NCBI RefSeq assembly: GCF_020172685.1
Contig: NZ_CP083986.1
Span: forward strand, 1,278,630-1,342,629
Source of the DNA: [Mycobacterium] nativiensis
GTDB taxonomy: Bacteria > Actinomycetota > Actinomycetes > Mycobacteriales > Mycobacteriaceae
DNA length: 64,000 bases
Direction: 5' to 3'
Positions within the stretch are counted from its first letter, which is position 1; every line of letters starts with the position of its first letter. A program made the translations under genes and the position numbers. The notes beneath the pieces were generated by a model. The model was not told where the DNA came from, searched no databases, and saw nothing but the letters and a program-made list of their open reading frames with translations. Positions 25,172-34,137 of this stretch are shown in pieces.

Positions 25172-26245
25172 CTACTTCGCCGCCTCGGCCTGGACCTCGT
25201 TGAACAGCTCGATGTAATAGGGCAGCGAGGCCTTCGTCGCCTGCTCGGTGGTGAACGGCGGAACGTAACCCAGATCCCGGCGGGCCTTGTCGATGGAGAA
25301 GTAGTTGTCCAGGTAGAGCCGCTCCACCGCGCCCGGCTCCAACAGCGGCGGGTGGATGCCGAACCGGAAGTGCAGCTTCTGCCAGGCCACCATCACGTCG
25401 CGGACCATCCGGCCAGAGACCCGGAACCGGGGCAGCGGCTGGCCGCAGGCCTCCATGATCGGCCGGGAGAAGGTGAACATGTTGATGGGTTCGCCGTCGT
25501 TGATGAAGTAGGCCTGACCGGGTGCGGTACCGCCCGGCACCAGGTGCTCGGCGGCCAGGATGAAGCCGTGGATCAGGTTGTGCACGTAGGAGTTGTCGAG
25601 CTTGGCGCTCTCCTTGCCGATCAGCACCTTGACGTGACCGGCGGCGACGCTCTCGAACATCCTGCGGAACATCGTCTGGTCACCCGGCCCCCAGATGCCG
25701 CTGGGCCGGATCGCGCAGGTCAACATTCCGTCAACGCCGTTCTCGCCGAGCACGAACTGCTCGGCGACCACCTTGGTCTCGCTGTAGAGGTCGTTGAACT
25801 TGGTGGTGTACGGCATGGTCTCGTCACCGCCGGAGATGGACTTGCCGCCCATCACCACACTGTTCGACGAGGTGTAGACGAACCGCTTCACCCCGGCCTT
25901 CTGCCCGGCGTGCACCAGGTTCGTGGTGCCTTCGACGTTCACCGCGAAGCTGCGGGCACGCAGCTCGTCGGTGACCGCCGGCCCGCCGGCCAGGTCGATG
26001 ATCGCGGCGGTGTGGAACACGGTGTCGATGTCGGCGACCGCCGCGGCGACGGTGGCCGGGTCGCAGATGTCGCCTTCGAGTTTCTGCAGGTTGGGGTGGT
26101 CGGGCAGTGACGACGGCGCCCGGTCGAACGACCGCACCTGGTAGCCGCGGTCCAGCAGCGTCTTGACGAAATTGGTTCCGACGAAGCCCGAGCCCCCGGT
26201 CACCAGGACGCGGCCGAGTTCGGTTGTCAGTGCGCGATCACCCAT
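25172..26245 (-). CDS. 3-beta-hydroxysteroid dehydrogenase / cholesterol dehydrogenase
   Basis: This NAD(P)-dependent short-chain dehydrogenase of the 3-beta-HSD family is orthologous to Rv1106c, which oxidises and isomerises cholesterol to cholest-4-en-3-one. ATG 26245 (MGDRALTTELGRVLVTGG...) gives 357 residues, close to the family's 370. The Rossmann loop VTGGSGFVGTNF and the catalytic Tyr-x3-Lys in LYSETK are intact. Upstream lie a -10-like TATGCT and a KstR-type box, which suit sterol induction. It is downstream of xseA-xseB on the same strand. Confidence 0.9.
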   Translation of the reverse strand: MGDRALTTELGRVLVTGGSGFVGTNFVKTLLDRGYQVRSFDRAPSSLPDHPNLQKLEGDICDPATVAAAVADIDTVFHTAAIIDLAGGPAVTDELRARSFAVNVEGTTNLVHAGQKAGVKRFVYTSSNSVVMGGKSISGGDETMPYTTKFNDLYSETKVVAEQFVLGENGVDGMLTCAIRPSGIWGPGDQTMFRRMFESVAAGHVKVLIGKESAKLDNSYVHNLIHGFILAAEHLVPGGTAPGQAYFINDGEPINMFTFSRPIMEACGQPLPRFRVSGRMVRDVMVAWQKLHFRFGIHPPLLEPGAVERLYLDNYFSIDKARRDLGYVPPFTTEQATKASLPYYIELFNEVQAEAAK

Positions 26246-26258
26246 CGGGCGAGCATAT

Positions 26259-26272
26259 CGGAACGTGTTCCA
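26259..26272. promoter_or_regulatory. KstR-type box upstream of the hydroxysteroid dehydrogenase
   Basis: The sequence CGGAACGTGTTCCA matches the KstR consensus TNNAACNNGTTNNA at 13 of 14 positions (first base C for T), with symmetric arms GGAAC/GTTCC. It lies 13 nt upstream of ATG 26245 and abuts the reverse-strand -10 TATGCT (26252-26257), a position suited to repression. Confidence 0.6.
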
Positions 26273-26288
26273 GTTCCAGTGGTCGAAG

Positions 26289-26531
26289 TCACGACCGGTC
26301 GTCGTCGTCGGTCCCGGCGGACAGTGCGTCCTGCACCCGGCGGCGGGCACCGGCCAGATGCTCTTCACACCGTTTGGCCAGCTGTTCGCCCCGTTCCCAC
26401 AGGCTCAGCGAATGATCGAGGTCCAGCCCGCCCTGCTCCAATCGCTGCACGACCTCGATCAGCTCGTCGCGACACTGCTCGTAGCCGAGTTCACTAACGG
26501 GCATCGTCGATGCGGGTTCGTCAGTTGCCAT
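26289..26531 (-). CDS. xseB: Exodeoxyribonuclease VII small subunit
   Basis: This 80-residue small subunit forms the helical bundle that binds XseA in exonuclease VII, which degrades single-stranded DNA. It has the typical core [45 protein letters not shown] (residues about 15-60). ATG 26531 overlaps the xseA stop by 11 nt, implying translational coupling. Confidence 0.95.
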   Translation of the reverse strand: MATDEPASTMPVSELGYEQCRDELIEVVQRLEQGGLDLDHSLSLWERGEQLAKRCEEHLAGARRRVQDALSAGTDDDDRS

Positions 26532-27762
26532 CGCTGGATCCTTCACTGGTTGCGGCAATAGCGCCATCGGCGACCCGGATCCGCAGGTGGGTTCCGGGGG
26601 GTGCGTCCTGAACGGACCGCAGTACGTGCGTCCCGGCGGCACCGACCGTCTGGACGACCGCGTAGCCGCGGGCCAGCGTTGCGGCCGGGCCCAGGGTAGC
26701 CAGCCGCGCCGACAGGTGCCCGACCCGTTCGGTCTGTACATCGATGAGCCTGGTGACGTCACGGCGTACCGCCGCCAGGGCGCGCCGCACCTCCTCGCCG
26801 CGTTCGGTCAGCGCGCGCAGCGGGTCGGCCAGCACCGGGCGGCTGCGCATCTGGGCCAGCACCCGGTCCTCGCGGATCACCCAGTTGCGCACCGCCTGGG
26901 CGCTGCGCCGGCGCAGGTCGTCGACCAGCGCCTGCTCGGCGGCGGCGTCCGGGACGATCTTCTTCGCGGCGTCAGTGGGGGTGGCGGCCCGCAGGTCGGC
27001 CACCAGGTCACACAACGGGTTGTCGGGCTCGTGCCCGACCGCGCTCACCACCGGGGTGCGGCAGGCCGCGATCGCCCGGCACAGGGTCTCGTCGGAGAAC
27101 GGCAGCAGGTCCTCCACGCTGCCGCCGCCCCGCGCCAACACGATCACCTCCACAGCCGGGTCGGCGTCCAGATCACGCAGCGCCTCGACGATCTGGGCCA
27201 CCGCGGTCGGTCCCTGCACGGCGGTGTTGCGCACCGCGAAGTGCACCGCCGGCCATCGCGCGGCGGCCACCGACATGACGTCGCGCTCGGCGGCGCTGGC
27301 CCGGCCGGTGATCAGGCCGATCGTGGACGGCAGGAAGGGGATCGGCCGTTTGAGTCGTGGATCGAACAGGCCCTCGGCGTCCAGCAGCTGGCGCAGCCGT
27401 TCGATGCGGGCCAGCAGTTCGCCGATTCCGACGGCCCGGATCTCGGTGAGCCGCAGGGAGAAGGTTCCGCGGGCGGTGTAGAAGTTGGGTTTCCCGCAGA
27501 CCACCACCTGGGTGCCCTCGGTCAGCTTGACCGGCGCGCCGGCCACCAGTTCGGGGCTGCATGTGACCGTCAGCGACATGTCTGCGGCGGGATCACGCAG
27601 CACCATGAACACCGTACGGACCCCGGGCCGCAGGTTGATCTGGGTCAGCTGGCCCTCGACCCACACCGATCCCAGCCGGTCGATCCAGCCCTTCACCCGG
27701 ATGGCGACCGCGCGAACCGGGAACGGGCTCTCCGGTGAGCTACCCGGTGCGGGGGCGGTCAC
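26521..27762 (-). CDS. xseA: Exodeoxyribonuclease VII large subunit
   Basis: This is the catalytic subunit of exonuclease VII (413 aa). It has an N-terminal OB-fold (about residues 15-115, including [15 protein letters not shown]) and the catalytic domain with [23 protein letters not shown] and [11 protein letters not shown] motifs, then a coiled-coil region. It is shorter at the C-terminus than E. coli XseA, as is normal in actinobacteria. The start at 27762 overlaps the upstream gene's stop by 4 nt. It forms an operon with xseB. Confidence 0.95.
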   Translation of the reverse strand: MTAPAPGSSPESPFPVRAVAIRVKGWIDRLGSVWVEGQLTQINLRPGVRTVFMVLRDPAADMSLTVTCSPELVAGAPVKLTEGTQVVVCGKPNFYTARGTFSLRLTEIRAVGIGELLARIERLRQLLDAEGLFDPRLKRPIPFLPSTIGLITGRASAAERDVMSVAAARWPAVHFAVRNTAVQGPTAVAQIVEALRDLDADPAVEVIVLARGGGSVEDLLPFSDETLCRAIAACRTPVVSAVGHEPDNPLCDLVADLRAATPTDAAKKIVPDAAAEQALVDDLRRRSAQAVRNWVIREDRVLAQMRSRPVLADPLRALTERGEEVRRALAAVRRDVTRLIDVQTERVGHLSARLATLGPAATLARGYAVVQTVGAAGTHVLRSVQDAPPGTHLRIRVADGAIAATSEGSSDGN

Positions 27763-28358
27763 TTCGTGTTGGCGCGGGTGATCCTGTTGGCGAGCAGCGT
27801 CTGGAACGGTGCCCGCGCCTTGGTGGCTTCCTCGTAGCCGAGCAGGGTCTCCAGCTCGTCGATGCTCAGGGAGGCCAGGCGGGCCCGCAACTGGGCCAGG
27901 GTCAGGTTGCCGTAGTCGAGTTCGTCGACCAGGTCGGGGGTGGGCACCTGCGAGCCTGCGGCCTTGCTCGGGCCCGGAGCGGCACCGGCGGGCGGGGCCG
28001 GGCGGTCTTCGCCGCCCTCGCTGAACGAGTACAGGGCGAAGCGACCGTCAGAGCGCTGGCCGGGGTCCTCGTCGAAGGTGGCGTCGAGGTCGGCACCGTT
28101 GAGGTCGTCGTCGGCGTCCTCGTCGAACGTCGCCCACTCGGGCTGTTCGTCCTTCGGCGGGAAGATCGACTCGAGGGTGGAGTCACCCTTGTTGACCAGC
28201 TCGGCGATGCTCTGCTGCCAGCGCATCACGGCGTGTGCGGCCTGGCTGGCCAGGGTCATCGGATAAGTCAGGATGGTTTGGGGCAGCTTGATGGTCTCCT
28301 CGACGGCGACGGTCGCCGCCCCTACCAGAAGCCGGACTCCGAATGGTGCATTAGCCAT
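27759..28358 (-). CDS. Lipid-droplet-associated protein family (Rv1109c orthologue)
   Basis: This 199-residue protein has a conserved N-terminal amphipathic/hydrophobic helix region (residues 5-45, [16 protein letters not shown]...), an acidic disordered middle, and a C-terminal helical domain ([21 protein letters not shown]). It corresponds to Rv1109c, and actinobacterial homologues are labelled lipid-droplet-associated. There is no classical signal peptide. It overlaps xseA by 4 nt and is divergent from ispH. The molecular function is unproven. Confidence 0.8.
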   Translation of the reverse strand: MANAPFGVRLLVGAATVAVEETIKLPQTILTYPMTLASQAAHAVMRWQQSIAELVNKGDSTLESIFPPKDEQPEWATFDEDADDDLNGADLDATFDEDPGQRSDGRFALYSFSEGGEDRPAPPAGAAPGPSKAAGSQVPTPDLVDELDYGNLTLAQLRARLASLSIDELETLLGYEEATKARAPFQTLLANRITRANTK

Positions 28359-28441
28359 GGCCTCCAGCCTGCCTTACCCGCCGGTCATCTCCAAGTACCG
28401 ACCGGGTGGGCGCGAGCTGGCGGCCCACGTCGGGCAGACCG

Positions 28442-28447
28442 TACCCT
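28442..28447 (+). promoter_or_regulatory. -10 box (TACCCT) of ispH
   Basis: TACCCT lies 7 nt before ATG 28455, which predicts a leaderless ispH message. No Shine-Dalgarno sequence is visible before this ATG. Confidence 0.5.
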
Positions 28448-28454
28448 GGGTGCC

Positions 28455-29468
28455 ATGCCGACCCTTGATGTTGAGACTTCCGACAGTTCAGGGGCGCCGG
28501 TCACCACGGCTCCCTCCGGTAAGCGGGTGTTGCTGGCCGAGCCCCGCGGATACTGCGCGGGCGTAGACCGTGCGGTTGAGACGGTGGAGCGAGCGCTGGA
28601 GAAGCACGGTGCGCCGGTGTACGTCCGCCACGAGATCGTGCACAACAAGCATGTGGTGGACACCCTGACCGATATGGGCGCGGTGTTCGTCGACGAGACC
28701 GACCAGGTGCCCGAGGGCCAGATGGTGGTGTTTTCCGCCCACGGGGTGGCCCCGACCGTGCACCAGTCGGCCGCCCAGCGCAGCCTGCGGGTGATCGACG
28801 CGACCTGCCCACTGGTCAACAAGGTGCACAACGAGGCCAAGCGGTTCGCCCGGGACGGCTACGACATTCTGCTCATCGGCCACGCCGGCCACGAAGAGGT
28901 CATCGGAATCATCGGTGAGGCACCCGATGACGTGCAGCTGGTCGACGGTCTGGACGCGGTGGCCTCGGTGAAGGTGCGTGACGAGAACAAGGTGGTGTGG
29001 CTGTCACAGACCACACTGAGCGTCGACGAGACGATGCAGACCGTGGTCAAGCTGCGTGAGCGGTTCCCGAACCTGCAGGATCCGCCCAGCGACGACATCT
29101 GCTACGCCACGCAGAACCGGCAGACCGCGGTCAAGGCGATGGCGCCGGAATGTGAGCTGGTGATCGTCGTCGGCTCGCGTAACTCGTCGAACTCCAACCG
29201 GCTGGTCGAGGTGGCTTTGGGTGCCGGTGCCGGCGCGGCCCACCTGGTCGACTACGCCGCCGACATCGACCCGTCGTGGCTGGTCGGCGAATCCGGCGAG
29301 GTGCAGACCGTCGGCGTCACCTCAGGCGCGTCGGTCCCGGAGATCCTGGTCCGCGGCGTGCTCGAACGGCTGGCCGAGCATGGTTACGGCACGGTGTTCC
29401 CGGTGACGACCGCCAACGAGACGCTGGTGTTCGCGTTGCCGCGGGAGATCCGGCCGGACCTGCGCTAG
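28455..29468 (+). CDS. ispH: 4-hydroxy-3-methylbut-2-enyl diphosphate reductase
   Basis: IspH (LytB) is the last enzyme of the non-mevalonate isoprenoid pathway and makes IPP and DMAPP with a [4Fe-4S] cluster. The 337-residue protein keeps the three cluster cysteines in GYCAGVDRA (C34), DATCPLV (C118) and [11 protein letters not shown] (C216), and the catalytic-loop residues in SSNSNRL. ATG 28455 is selected; the frame is open far upstream but that part has no homology. It corresponds to Rv1110 (lytB2). Confidence 0.97.
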   Translation: MPTLDVETSDSSGAPVTTAPSGKRVLLAEPRGYCAGVDRAVETVERALEKHGAPVYVRHEIVHNKHVVDTLTDMGAVFVDETDQVPEGQMVVFSAHGVAPTVHQSAAQRSLRVIDATCPLVNKVHNEAKRFARDGYDILLIGHAGHEEVIGIIGEAPDDVQLVDGLDAVASVKVRDENKVVWLSQTTLSVDETMQTVVKLRERFPNLQDPPSDDICYATQNRQTAVKAMAPECELVIVVGSRNSSNSNRLVEVALGAGAGAAHLVDYAADIDPSWLVGESGEVQTVGVTSGASVPEILVRGVLERLAEHGYGTVFPVTTANETLVFALPREIRPDLR

Positions 29469-29477
29469 GCGTCGAAC

Positions 29478-30620
29478 TCAGATGTCGTACTCCCAGGCGT
29501 CGGCGTTCTCGTTGCGCGGCCGGCGGGGTCTACTGGGAGGCTGCGTGCCCGACTCGTCGCCGGCGGCTTTGCGATAGCGCACCTGGGAGACCGGGTGATG
29601 GGCGGCGTCGGAACCGTTGGTGCGGTCACCGGCGGCCGACGGCCTGCGCCGCGGAAGTGATTCGGACGGCTCGGCGGGCCGGTAACCGCGTGTCCGCGGG
29701 TCCCGGTTGCCCCTCGGCCCGGGTTCGGTGCGCCGACGTGGCGCCTCGTCCCGCCAACCGGGCTCCTGGCGCCGCCGTCGCATCTGCTCATCGCGCGGGT
29801 CCGGTGCGGGCCGTCGCCGCCGCGGGATATCCGCGCCCGACGCCTCATCCCTGGGTGGCCGAATGTGCCGCGACCGTGTCGGCGCGGATTGGGGCGTGTC
29901 CCGACGGCTCTCGGTGGACCTGGCACGGGAGGACCGGCTCGCGGTGCCCTCCCGGGCCGCGCGACGCGCCTCCGGGGTGGCCCGCCGGGGACGTTCGCCG
30001 GGGCGGCGTTCGCTCGGGCGGCGGTCGCTCGGGGGTCGTTCGCGCCGGGTCCGCGAGGCGGGCTGCTCGATGGCGTGAGCGGGGTTGCGGTTCAGGGCCG
30101 CGGTGAGCATGGCACTGAGCTTCTCGACCAGCGGGGGGCGTCGCCGGGTACGAGTGCTGTCTTCGGCATCGGATCTCGCCGAGTGGTTCAGCATTCCGAG
30201 ATACCAGCGGACCATCCCGACCAGCAGCACCGCCGCCGCGGTGAACAGCATCAGCGGGAAGCGCTCGATCAGCGGATATCCGCAGTTGATCAGGATGGCC
30301 TTGAGTCCGGGGAAGCCGACGCCGTGGAACATCCAGTAGGCGCTGGGCACGGCGCAGAACAGGATCAGGGGAGGCTGGATGACCGCCGTGAACACCGCCG
30401 ACTGGCGCACCGTCAGCACCGCCGCGATGCAGCCCATCACGTAGAGGGCGGAGAAGACCGTGGTCAGCTCCTTGCCGCCGGATCCGGCGTTGAACGCGAT
30501 CCCGATCGCGGAGGCGACCGACGCCACCGCCACGGCACCCCACCACGGCAGACCAGCAGCGTTGGGCAGGATCGAACGGTGGTCAGCTGCCACCGTCGAC
30601 TTCTCCCGCTGTGCTGCCAC
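29478..30620 (-). CDS. DUF6542 membrane protein with Arg-rich tail
   Basis: This corresponds to Rv1111c. The N-terminal part (about residues 15-150) has four hydrophobic segments, characteristic of DUF6542. The remaining 200 or so residues are a disordered, extremely Arg/Pro-rich tail of repeated R-R-x-P-x patterns. GTG 30620 (VAAQREKSTVAADH) is favoured; GTG 30665 would leave only 19 nt to the divergent ychF start. It is convergent with ispH, 9 nt apart. Function is unknown; the basic tail could bind nucleic acid or anionic lipid. Confidence 0.75.
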   Translation of the reverse strand: MAAQREKSTVAADHRSILPNAAGLPWWGAVAVASVASAIGIAFNAGSGGKELTTVFSALYVMGCIAAVLTVRQSAVFTAVIQPPLILFCAVPSAYWMFHGVGFPGLKAILINCGYPLIERFPLMLFTAAAVLLVGMVRWYLGMLNHSARSDAEDSTRTRRRPPLVEKLSAMLTAALNRNPAHAIEQPASRTRRERPPSDRRPSERRPGERPRRATPEARRAAREGTASRSSRARSTESRRDTPQSAPTRSRHIRPPRDEASGADIPRRRRPAPDPRDEQMRRRRQEPGWRDEAPRRRTEPGPRGNRDPRTRGYRPAEPSESLPRRRPSAAGDRTNGSDAAHHPVSQVRYRKAAGDESGTQPPSRPRRPRNENADAWEYDI

Positions 30621-30684
30621 ACACTGACGGTACCGGCTGGCGAGGGTGAGCAGGTACGGCGGCACGCTCTAGACTTGGCTTCCC

Positions 30685-31758
30685 GTGAGCCTGAGCCTGG
30701 GAATCGTGGGGTTGCCCAACGTCGGTAAGTCGACCCTGTTCAACGCGCTGACCCGCAACGACGTGTTGGCAGCCAACTATCCGTTCGCGACGATCGAACC
30801 GAACGAGGGCGTGGTGCCGCTGCCCGATCCCCGGCTGGCCAAGCTGGCGGAGATCTTCGGCTCCGAGCGGATCCTGCCGGCGCCGGTGACGTTCGTCGAC
30901 ATCGCCGGCATCGTCAAGGGCGCCTCGGAGGGGGCGGGGCTGGGCAACAAGTTCCTGGCCAACATCCGCGAGTGCGACGCCATCTGTCAGGTGGTGCGGG
31001 TGTTCGCCGACGACGACGTGGTGCACGTCGACGGCAAGGTGGACCCGGAGGCCGACATCGAGGTGATCGCCACCGAGCTGATCCTGGCCGACATGCAGAC
31101 CCTGGAGAAGGCGGTGCCGCGCCTGGAGAAGGAAGCCCGCAACAACAAGGATCGCAAGCCGATGCACGAGGCCGCGGTGGCCGCCGCGGCGATCCTCGAC
31201 ACCGGCAAGACGCTGTTCGCCGCCGGGGTGGACACCGCGCCGCTGCGCGAGCTGAACCTGCTGACCACCAAGCCGTTCCTGTACGTGTTCAACGCCGACG
31301 AGGCGGTGCTCACCGATGCGGCGCGGGTGGCCTCGCTGCGTGAGCTGGTCGCCCCGGCGGACGCGGTGTTCCTGGACGCCAAGATCGAATCCGAGCTCGC
31401 CGAGTTGGACGACGAGTCGGCGATGGAGCTGCTGGAGTCCATCGGCCAGAGTGAGCGCGGCCTGGACGCGTTGGCCCGGGCCGGTTTCCACACCCTGAAG
31501 CTGCAGACCTACCTGACCGCCGGGCCCAAGGAGGCCCGGGCCTGGACCATCCACCAGGGCGACACCGCGCCCAAGGCGGCCGGGGTGATCCACACCGACT
31601 TCGAGAAGGGCTTCATCAAGGCCGAGGTGGTGTCGTTCGACGACCTGGCCGAGGCCGGGTCGATGGCCGCCGCCAAAGCCGCCGGCAAGGTGCGCATGGA
31701 GGGCAAGGATTACGTCATGGCCGACGGCGACGTGGTGGAGTTCCGGTTCAATGTCTGA
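30685..31758 (+). CDS. ychF: Redox-regulated ATPase YchF (OLA1 family)
   Basis: This 357-residue Obg-family P-loop NTPase prefers ATP and is linked to ribosomes and the oxidative-stress response. G1 is [12 protein letters not shown] (residues 7-18), G3 is [12 protein letters not shown], and a coiled coil and a C-terminal TGS domain ([14 protein letters not shown] ... DGDVVEFRF) follow. The GTG 30685 start has TAGACT nine nt upstream and no ribosome-binding site. It overlaps the downstream yjdM-like gene by 8 nt. It is the Rv1112 orthologue. Confidence 0.96.
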   Translation: MSLSLGIVGLPNVGKSTLFNALTRNDVLAANYPFATIEPNEGVVPLPDPRLAKLAEIFGSERILPAPVTFVDIAGIVKGASEGAGLGNKFLANIRECDAICQVVRVFADDDVVHVDGKVDPEADIEVIATELILADMQTLEKAVPRLEKEARNNKDRKPMHEAAVAAAAILDTGKTLFAAGVDTAPLRELNLLTTKPFLYVFNADEAVLTDAARVASLRELVAPADAVFLDAKIESELAELDDESAMELLESIGQSERGLDALARAGFHTLKLQTYLTAGPKEARAWTIHQGDTAPKAAGVIHTDFEKGFIKAEVVSFDDLAEAGSMAAAKAAGKVRMEGKDYVMADGDVVEFRFNV

Positions 31759-32116
31759 CGCATTGCCGCCGTGTCCCGCATGTGGCGAGGCATTCACCTA
31801 CGAGCTCGGCGCGCTGCTGGTGTGCCCGATGTGTGGCCATGAATGGTCGGCCGATGCGGCATCGTCTGATGCGGATCGGGTCGAGGAACCTGAGGTCAAG
31901 GACTCCGTCGGCAACCCACTCGCCGACGGAGACACGGTCATCGTCGTGGTCACCGTGAAGGTCAAGGGTAGTGGCGGCGGCGTCATCAAATCTGGGACGA
32001 AAGTCCGTGGTATCAGGCTCATTTCGGACGGCGTCGGCGATCACGACATCGACGCGAACGTTCCGGGGTTCGGTCGCATGCAACTCAAGTCCAGTGTGGT
32101 GAAAAAGGTCGTCTGA
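31751..32116 (+). CDS. Zinc-ribbon YjdM/PhnA family protein
   Basis: This 121-residue protein has an N-terminal zinc ribbon (CPACGEAF...CPMCGHEW, residues 8-30) and the PhnA/YjdM C-terminal beta domain (DSVGNPLADGDTVIVVVTVKVKGS). Despite the old phosphonate label, no catalytic role is established for this family. The ATG at 31751 lies inside ychF, with an 8-nt overlap, so the two are co-transcribed and probably coupled. Confidence 0.9.
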   Translation: MSDALPPCPACGEAFTYELGALLVCPMCGHEWSADAASSDADRVEEPEVKDSVGNPLADGDTVIVVVTVKVKGSGGGVIKSGTKVRGIRLISDGVGDHDIDANVPGFGRMQLKSSVVKKVV

Positions 32117-32156
32117 CGACGAGAACGCGTCCGATTCCGCGTCCGCGAGCCGCCGT

Positions 32157-32567
32157 TCAGTTGATGATCTCGTCGCTGCCGTCTGCCCGCATCGCGGCCA
32201 ATCGGTCGCGCCACTCCTGAAGTGCCTCGGGCGTCAGGCGCGGCCAATCATCGATCTCTTCGATGATCCGGACCGGTTCACTGCTGCGGTAGGAGCGGGT
32301 CGGGTTGCCCGGGAACTTCTTATCGGTGACGTTGGGATCGTTCTGGAACTCCCCGGTCGGTTCGACGCGATACACCCGCGGCGTGCCGTCGCCGGCCGCG
32401 AGCTCGGCCGCCAGCCCGGCGCCGTCGCGCAGGGCGGTGAAATAGATGTGATTCATGACGATTTCCGGCCGATAGTTGGAACGGAAGCCCGCGGTGAGCA
32501 GGTCTCCAATCGCCAGTGCGGCCTTTGTTCCGTGGAAGAACGGACCTTCGTCGAGCACCGGAGCCAC
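32157..32567 (-). CDS. arr: NAD+-rifampin ADP-ribosyltransferase (Arr family)
   Basis: Arr inactivates rifampin by ADP-ribosylating its ansa-chain hydroxyl with NAD+. The 136-residue protein is a full-length Arr: FFHGTK, MNHIYFTA, NDPNVTDKKFPGNPTRSYR. The catalytic residues of M. smegmatis Arr (His19, Tyr49, Asp84) align with H12, Y42 and D77 here. The start is GTG 32567, with no better alternative nearby. It stands alone, convergent with the yjdM-like gene. It predicts intrinsic low-level rifamycin resistance, as in M. smegmatis. Confidence 0.93.
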   Translation of the reverse strand: MAPVLDEGPFFHGTKAALAIGDLLTAGFRSNYRPEIVMNHIYFTALRDGAGLAAELAAGDGTPRVYRVEPTGEFQNDPNVTDKKFPGNPTRSYRSSEPVRIIEEIDDWPRLTPEALQEWRDRLAAMRADGSDEIIN

Positions 32568-32751
32568 CGCGTCAGGTTACCGGGCGTGATCGACCGCGAG
32601 ATTGAAGCCATGCACGAAAAATCGCTGACTCGCCTGCCTCAGTGCAATCTCGTGGAAGGCGCTACAGCATCCCCGGCAGGCCGACCTCGTTGTCAGAGGT
32701 CGCGGCTAGCGTGCCTGGTGCAACTGCACCTACTGCACCCCGGAGGGCTGA

Positions 32752-33150
32752 ATGGCCTTTGTTTCGACCCGCATCATCACCGCCGACGTCAAGCGCCTGG
32801 TCGACTTCTACGAGATGGTCACTGGAGTCGCCGCGGTCTGGGGGAGTGAGCTTTTCGCCGAAATCCCGACACGTGTCGGCACGCTGGCCATCGGCAGTGA
32901 CAAGACGGTCCCGCTGTTCGGAGACGGATCCGCCGAACCGTCGGCCAACCGCAGCGCGATCCTGGAGTTCATCGTCGACGACGTGGACGCCCAATATGAG
33001 CGCCTCCGCGGGCAGGTGCCCGAGGTCGTGACAGAGCCGACGACCATGCCGTGGGGCAACCGTGCGCTGCTGTTCCGGGATCCCGACGGCAACCTCGTCA
33101 ACCTGTTCACGCCGGTCACCGAAGCAGCCCGAGTGAAGTTCGGGCTGTGA
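32752..33150 (+). CDS. VOC (glyoxalase/dioxygenase fold) family protein
   Basis: This 132-residue protein has paired beta-alpha-beta-beta-beta modules of the vicinal-oxygen-chelate fold (start VSTRIITADVKRLVDFYEMV; end MPWGNRALLFRDPDGNLVNLFTPV). The DPDGNLVNLF ending is typical. The metal ligands of glyoxalase I are not clearly all present, so it may be a binding protein or an unassigned enzyme. GGAGGG six bases before ATG 32752 gives a clear ribosome-binding site. Substrate is unknown. Confidence 0.85.
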   Translation: MAFVSTRIITADVKRLVDFYEMVTGVAAVWGSELFAEIPTRVGTLAIGSDKTVPLFGDGSAEPSANRSAILEFIVDDVDAQYERLRGQVPEVVTEPTTMPWGNRALLFRDPDGNLVNLFTPVTEAARVKFGL

Positions 33151-33189
33151 CATGAGCCACGTCACGCCGGCCCGCGACGGGCTACCGGC
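33125..33189. terminator. Tandem hairpins between convergent genes
   Basis: CAGCCCGA (33125-33132) pairs with TCGGGCTG (33140-33147) at the end of the VOC gene. GCCGG-CCCG-CGA-CGGG-CTA-CCGGC (33166-33189) follows, up to the stop of the convergent membrane-protein gene. Together they look like terminators for both strands. Confidence 0.5.
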
Positions 33190-33542
33190 TACCAGATGAC
33201 GGCGAGGCCCGCGGCGGTCAGGACCAGCGCCCCGGCGGCGTAGAACAGCGCGCGCGGAGCTTCACCGCCCAACTTGCGTTGCCGGGCGCGGCCGATCCCC
33301 AGGACGGCACCCAGCGCGACCAGGATCACCAGCTTGGTCCCGATCTTGGGGTAGTTGAGCACCACGTCGGCGGGCCAGGGAGCGGCCAGTGCCAGCCCGG
33401 TCACCAACGAGAGCACCACGCCGTAGTCCATGACCGGGGTAAGCTGGAAGCGCCGTGCCGCGGCTTCGGCGACCAGGGCCCCGAAGATCACCGCGAACCC
33501 GATGATGTGCAGCAGAACTATTACGTGCCGTAGTACCTCCAC
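33189..33542 (-). CDS. Small integral membrane protein (117 aa)
   Basis: This four-helix membrane protein of unknown function is conserved in mycobacteria (VVEVLRHVIVLLHIIGFAVIFGALV...). GTG 33542 starts it just before the first hydrophobic segment. The longer open frame would overlap the divergent OsmC promoter and adds no membrane or domain sequence. A His in helix 1 and a conserved Arg/Lys-rich loop (GRARQRKLGG) precede the last helix. It is convergent with the VOC gene. Confidence 0.8.
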   Translation of the reverse strand: MEVLRHVIVLLHIIGFAVIFGALVAEAAARRFQLTPVMDYGVVLSLVTGLALAAPWPADVVLNYPKIGTKLVILVALGAVLGIGRARQRKLGGEAPRALFYAAGALVLTAAGLAVIW

Positions 33543-33601
33543 GACGTTCAGGCTAGCCCCTGACGTGGGCACGGGCCAATCATCGGCGCGCCGCCGCCCA
33601 C

Positions 33602-33607
33602 TACCCT
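33602..33607 (+). promoter_or_regulatory. -10 box (TACCCT) of the OsmC gene
   Basis: TACCCT lies 8 nt before ATG 33616, consistent with leaderless expression of the OsmC-monooxygenase gene pair. Confidence 0.45.
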
Positions 33608-33615
33608 TGTTCGAC

Positions 33616-34137
33616 ATGACTGCATCGACAACCAGGCTGGCCGCCGTCGTGGCCGCTACCAGCGACCCGGCCGCCGCCGACCCGGCCAAATCCCAGGTCG
33701 TGTTCCGTGCCTCCGCCGTCGCCCACGACGCCGTTGCCAGCACGATCACCATGGGCCGCTACAGCGCCGAAGTAGACGAGCCGCCGACGCTCGGAGGCGA
33801 GAACACCGCCCCCAACCCGGTCGAGTACTACCTGGGATCGCTGCTGTCCTGCCAGATCGTCACCTGGCGGTACTGGGCGGAGAAGCTGGGCATCACGGTC
33901 GACGAGATCACCGGGCGAGCCGAGGGCGATCTCGATGTGCGCGGTTTCTTCGGCCTGGACGACTCGGTTCGTCCCGGCTTCAGTGAGGTGCGCGTGGTCG
34001 TCACGGTGACCGGCCCGGAAACCGAAGAGCGCTACGCCGAACTGCACCGGATCGTCGAATCCCATTGCCCGGTACTGGACTTGACCACCAACGTCACGCC
34101 GGTGCGCAGCACTCTCGAGATCGGAGCGGGGCAGTGA
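33616..34137 (+). CDS. OsmC family protein
   Basis: This 173-residue OsmC/Ohr-fold protein is related to thiol peroxidases that reduce organic hydroperoxides. The expected cysteines are present: one in LLSCQIVTWRYW (helix, about residue 83) and one in ESHCPVLDLTTN (about 154). It has the NPVEYYLGSLLSCQ signature. ATG 33616 follows a -10 box with leaderless spacing. Its stop overlaps the next gene's GTG (GTGA), so the two are co-translated. Confidence 0.9.
   Translation: MTASTTRLAAVVAATSDPAAADPAKSQVVFRASAVAHDAVASTITMGRYSAEVDEPPTLGGENTAPNPVEYYLGSLLSCQIVTWRYWAEKLGITVDEITGRAEGDLDVRGFFGLDDSVRPGFSEVRVVVTVTGPETEERYAELHRIVESHCPVLDLTTNVTPVRSTLEIGAGQ

Noticed and set aside
27735..28454. Long open frame running into ispH from upstream
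   Set aside because: It is antisense to the lipid-droplet-type gene and carries no homology. ATG 28455 with its own -10 box is the true start.
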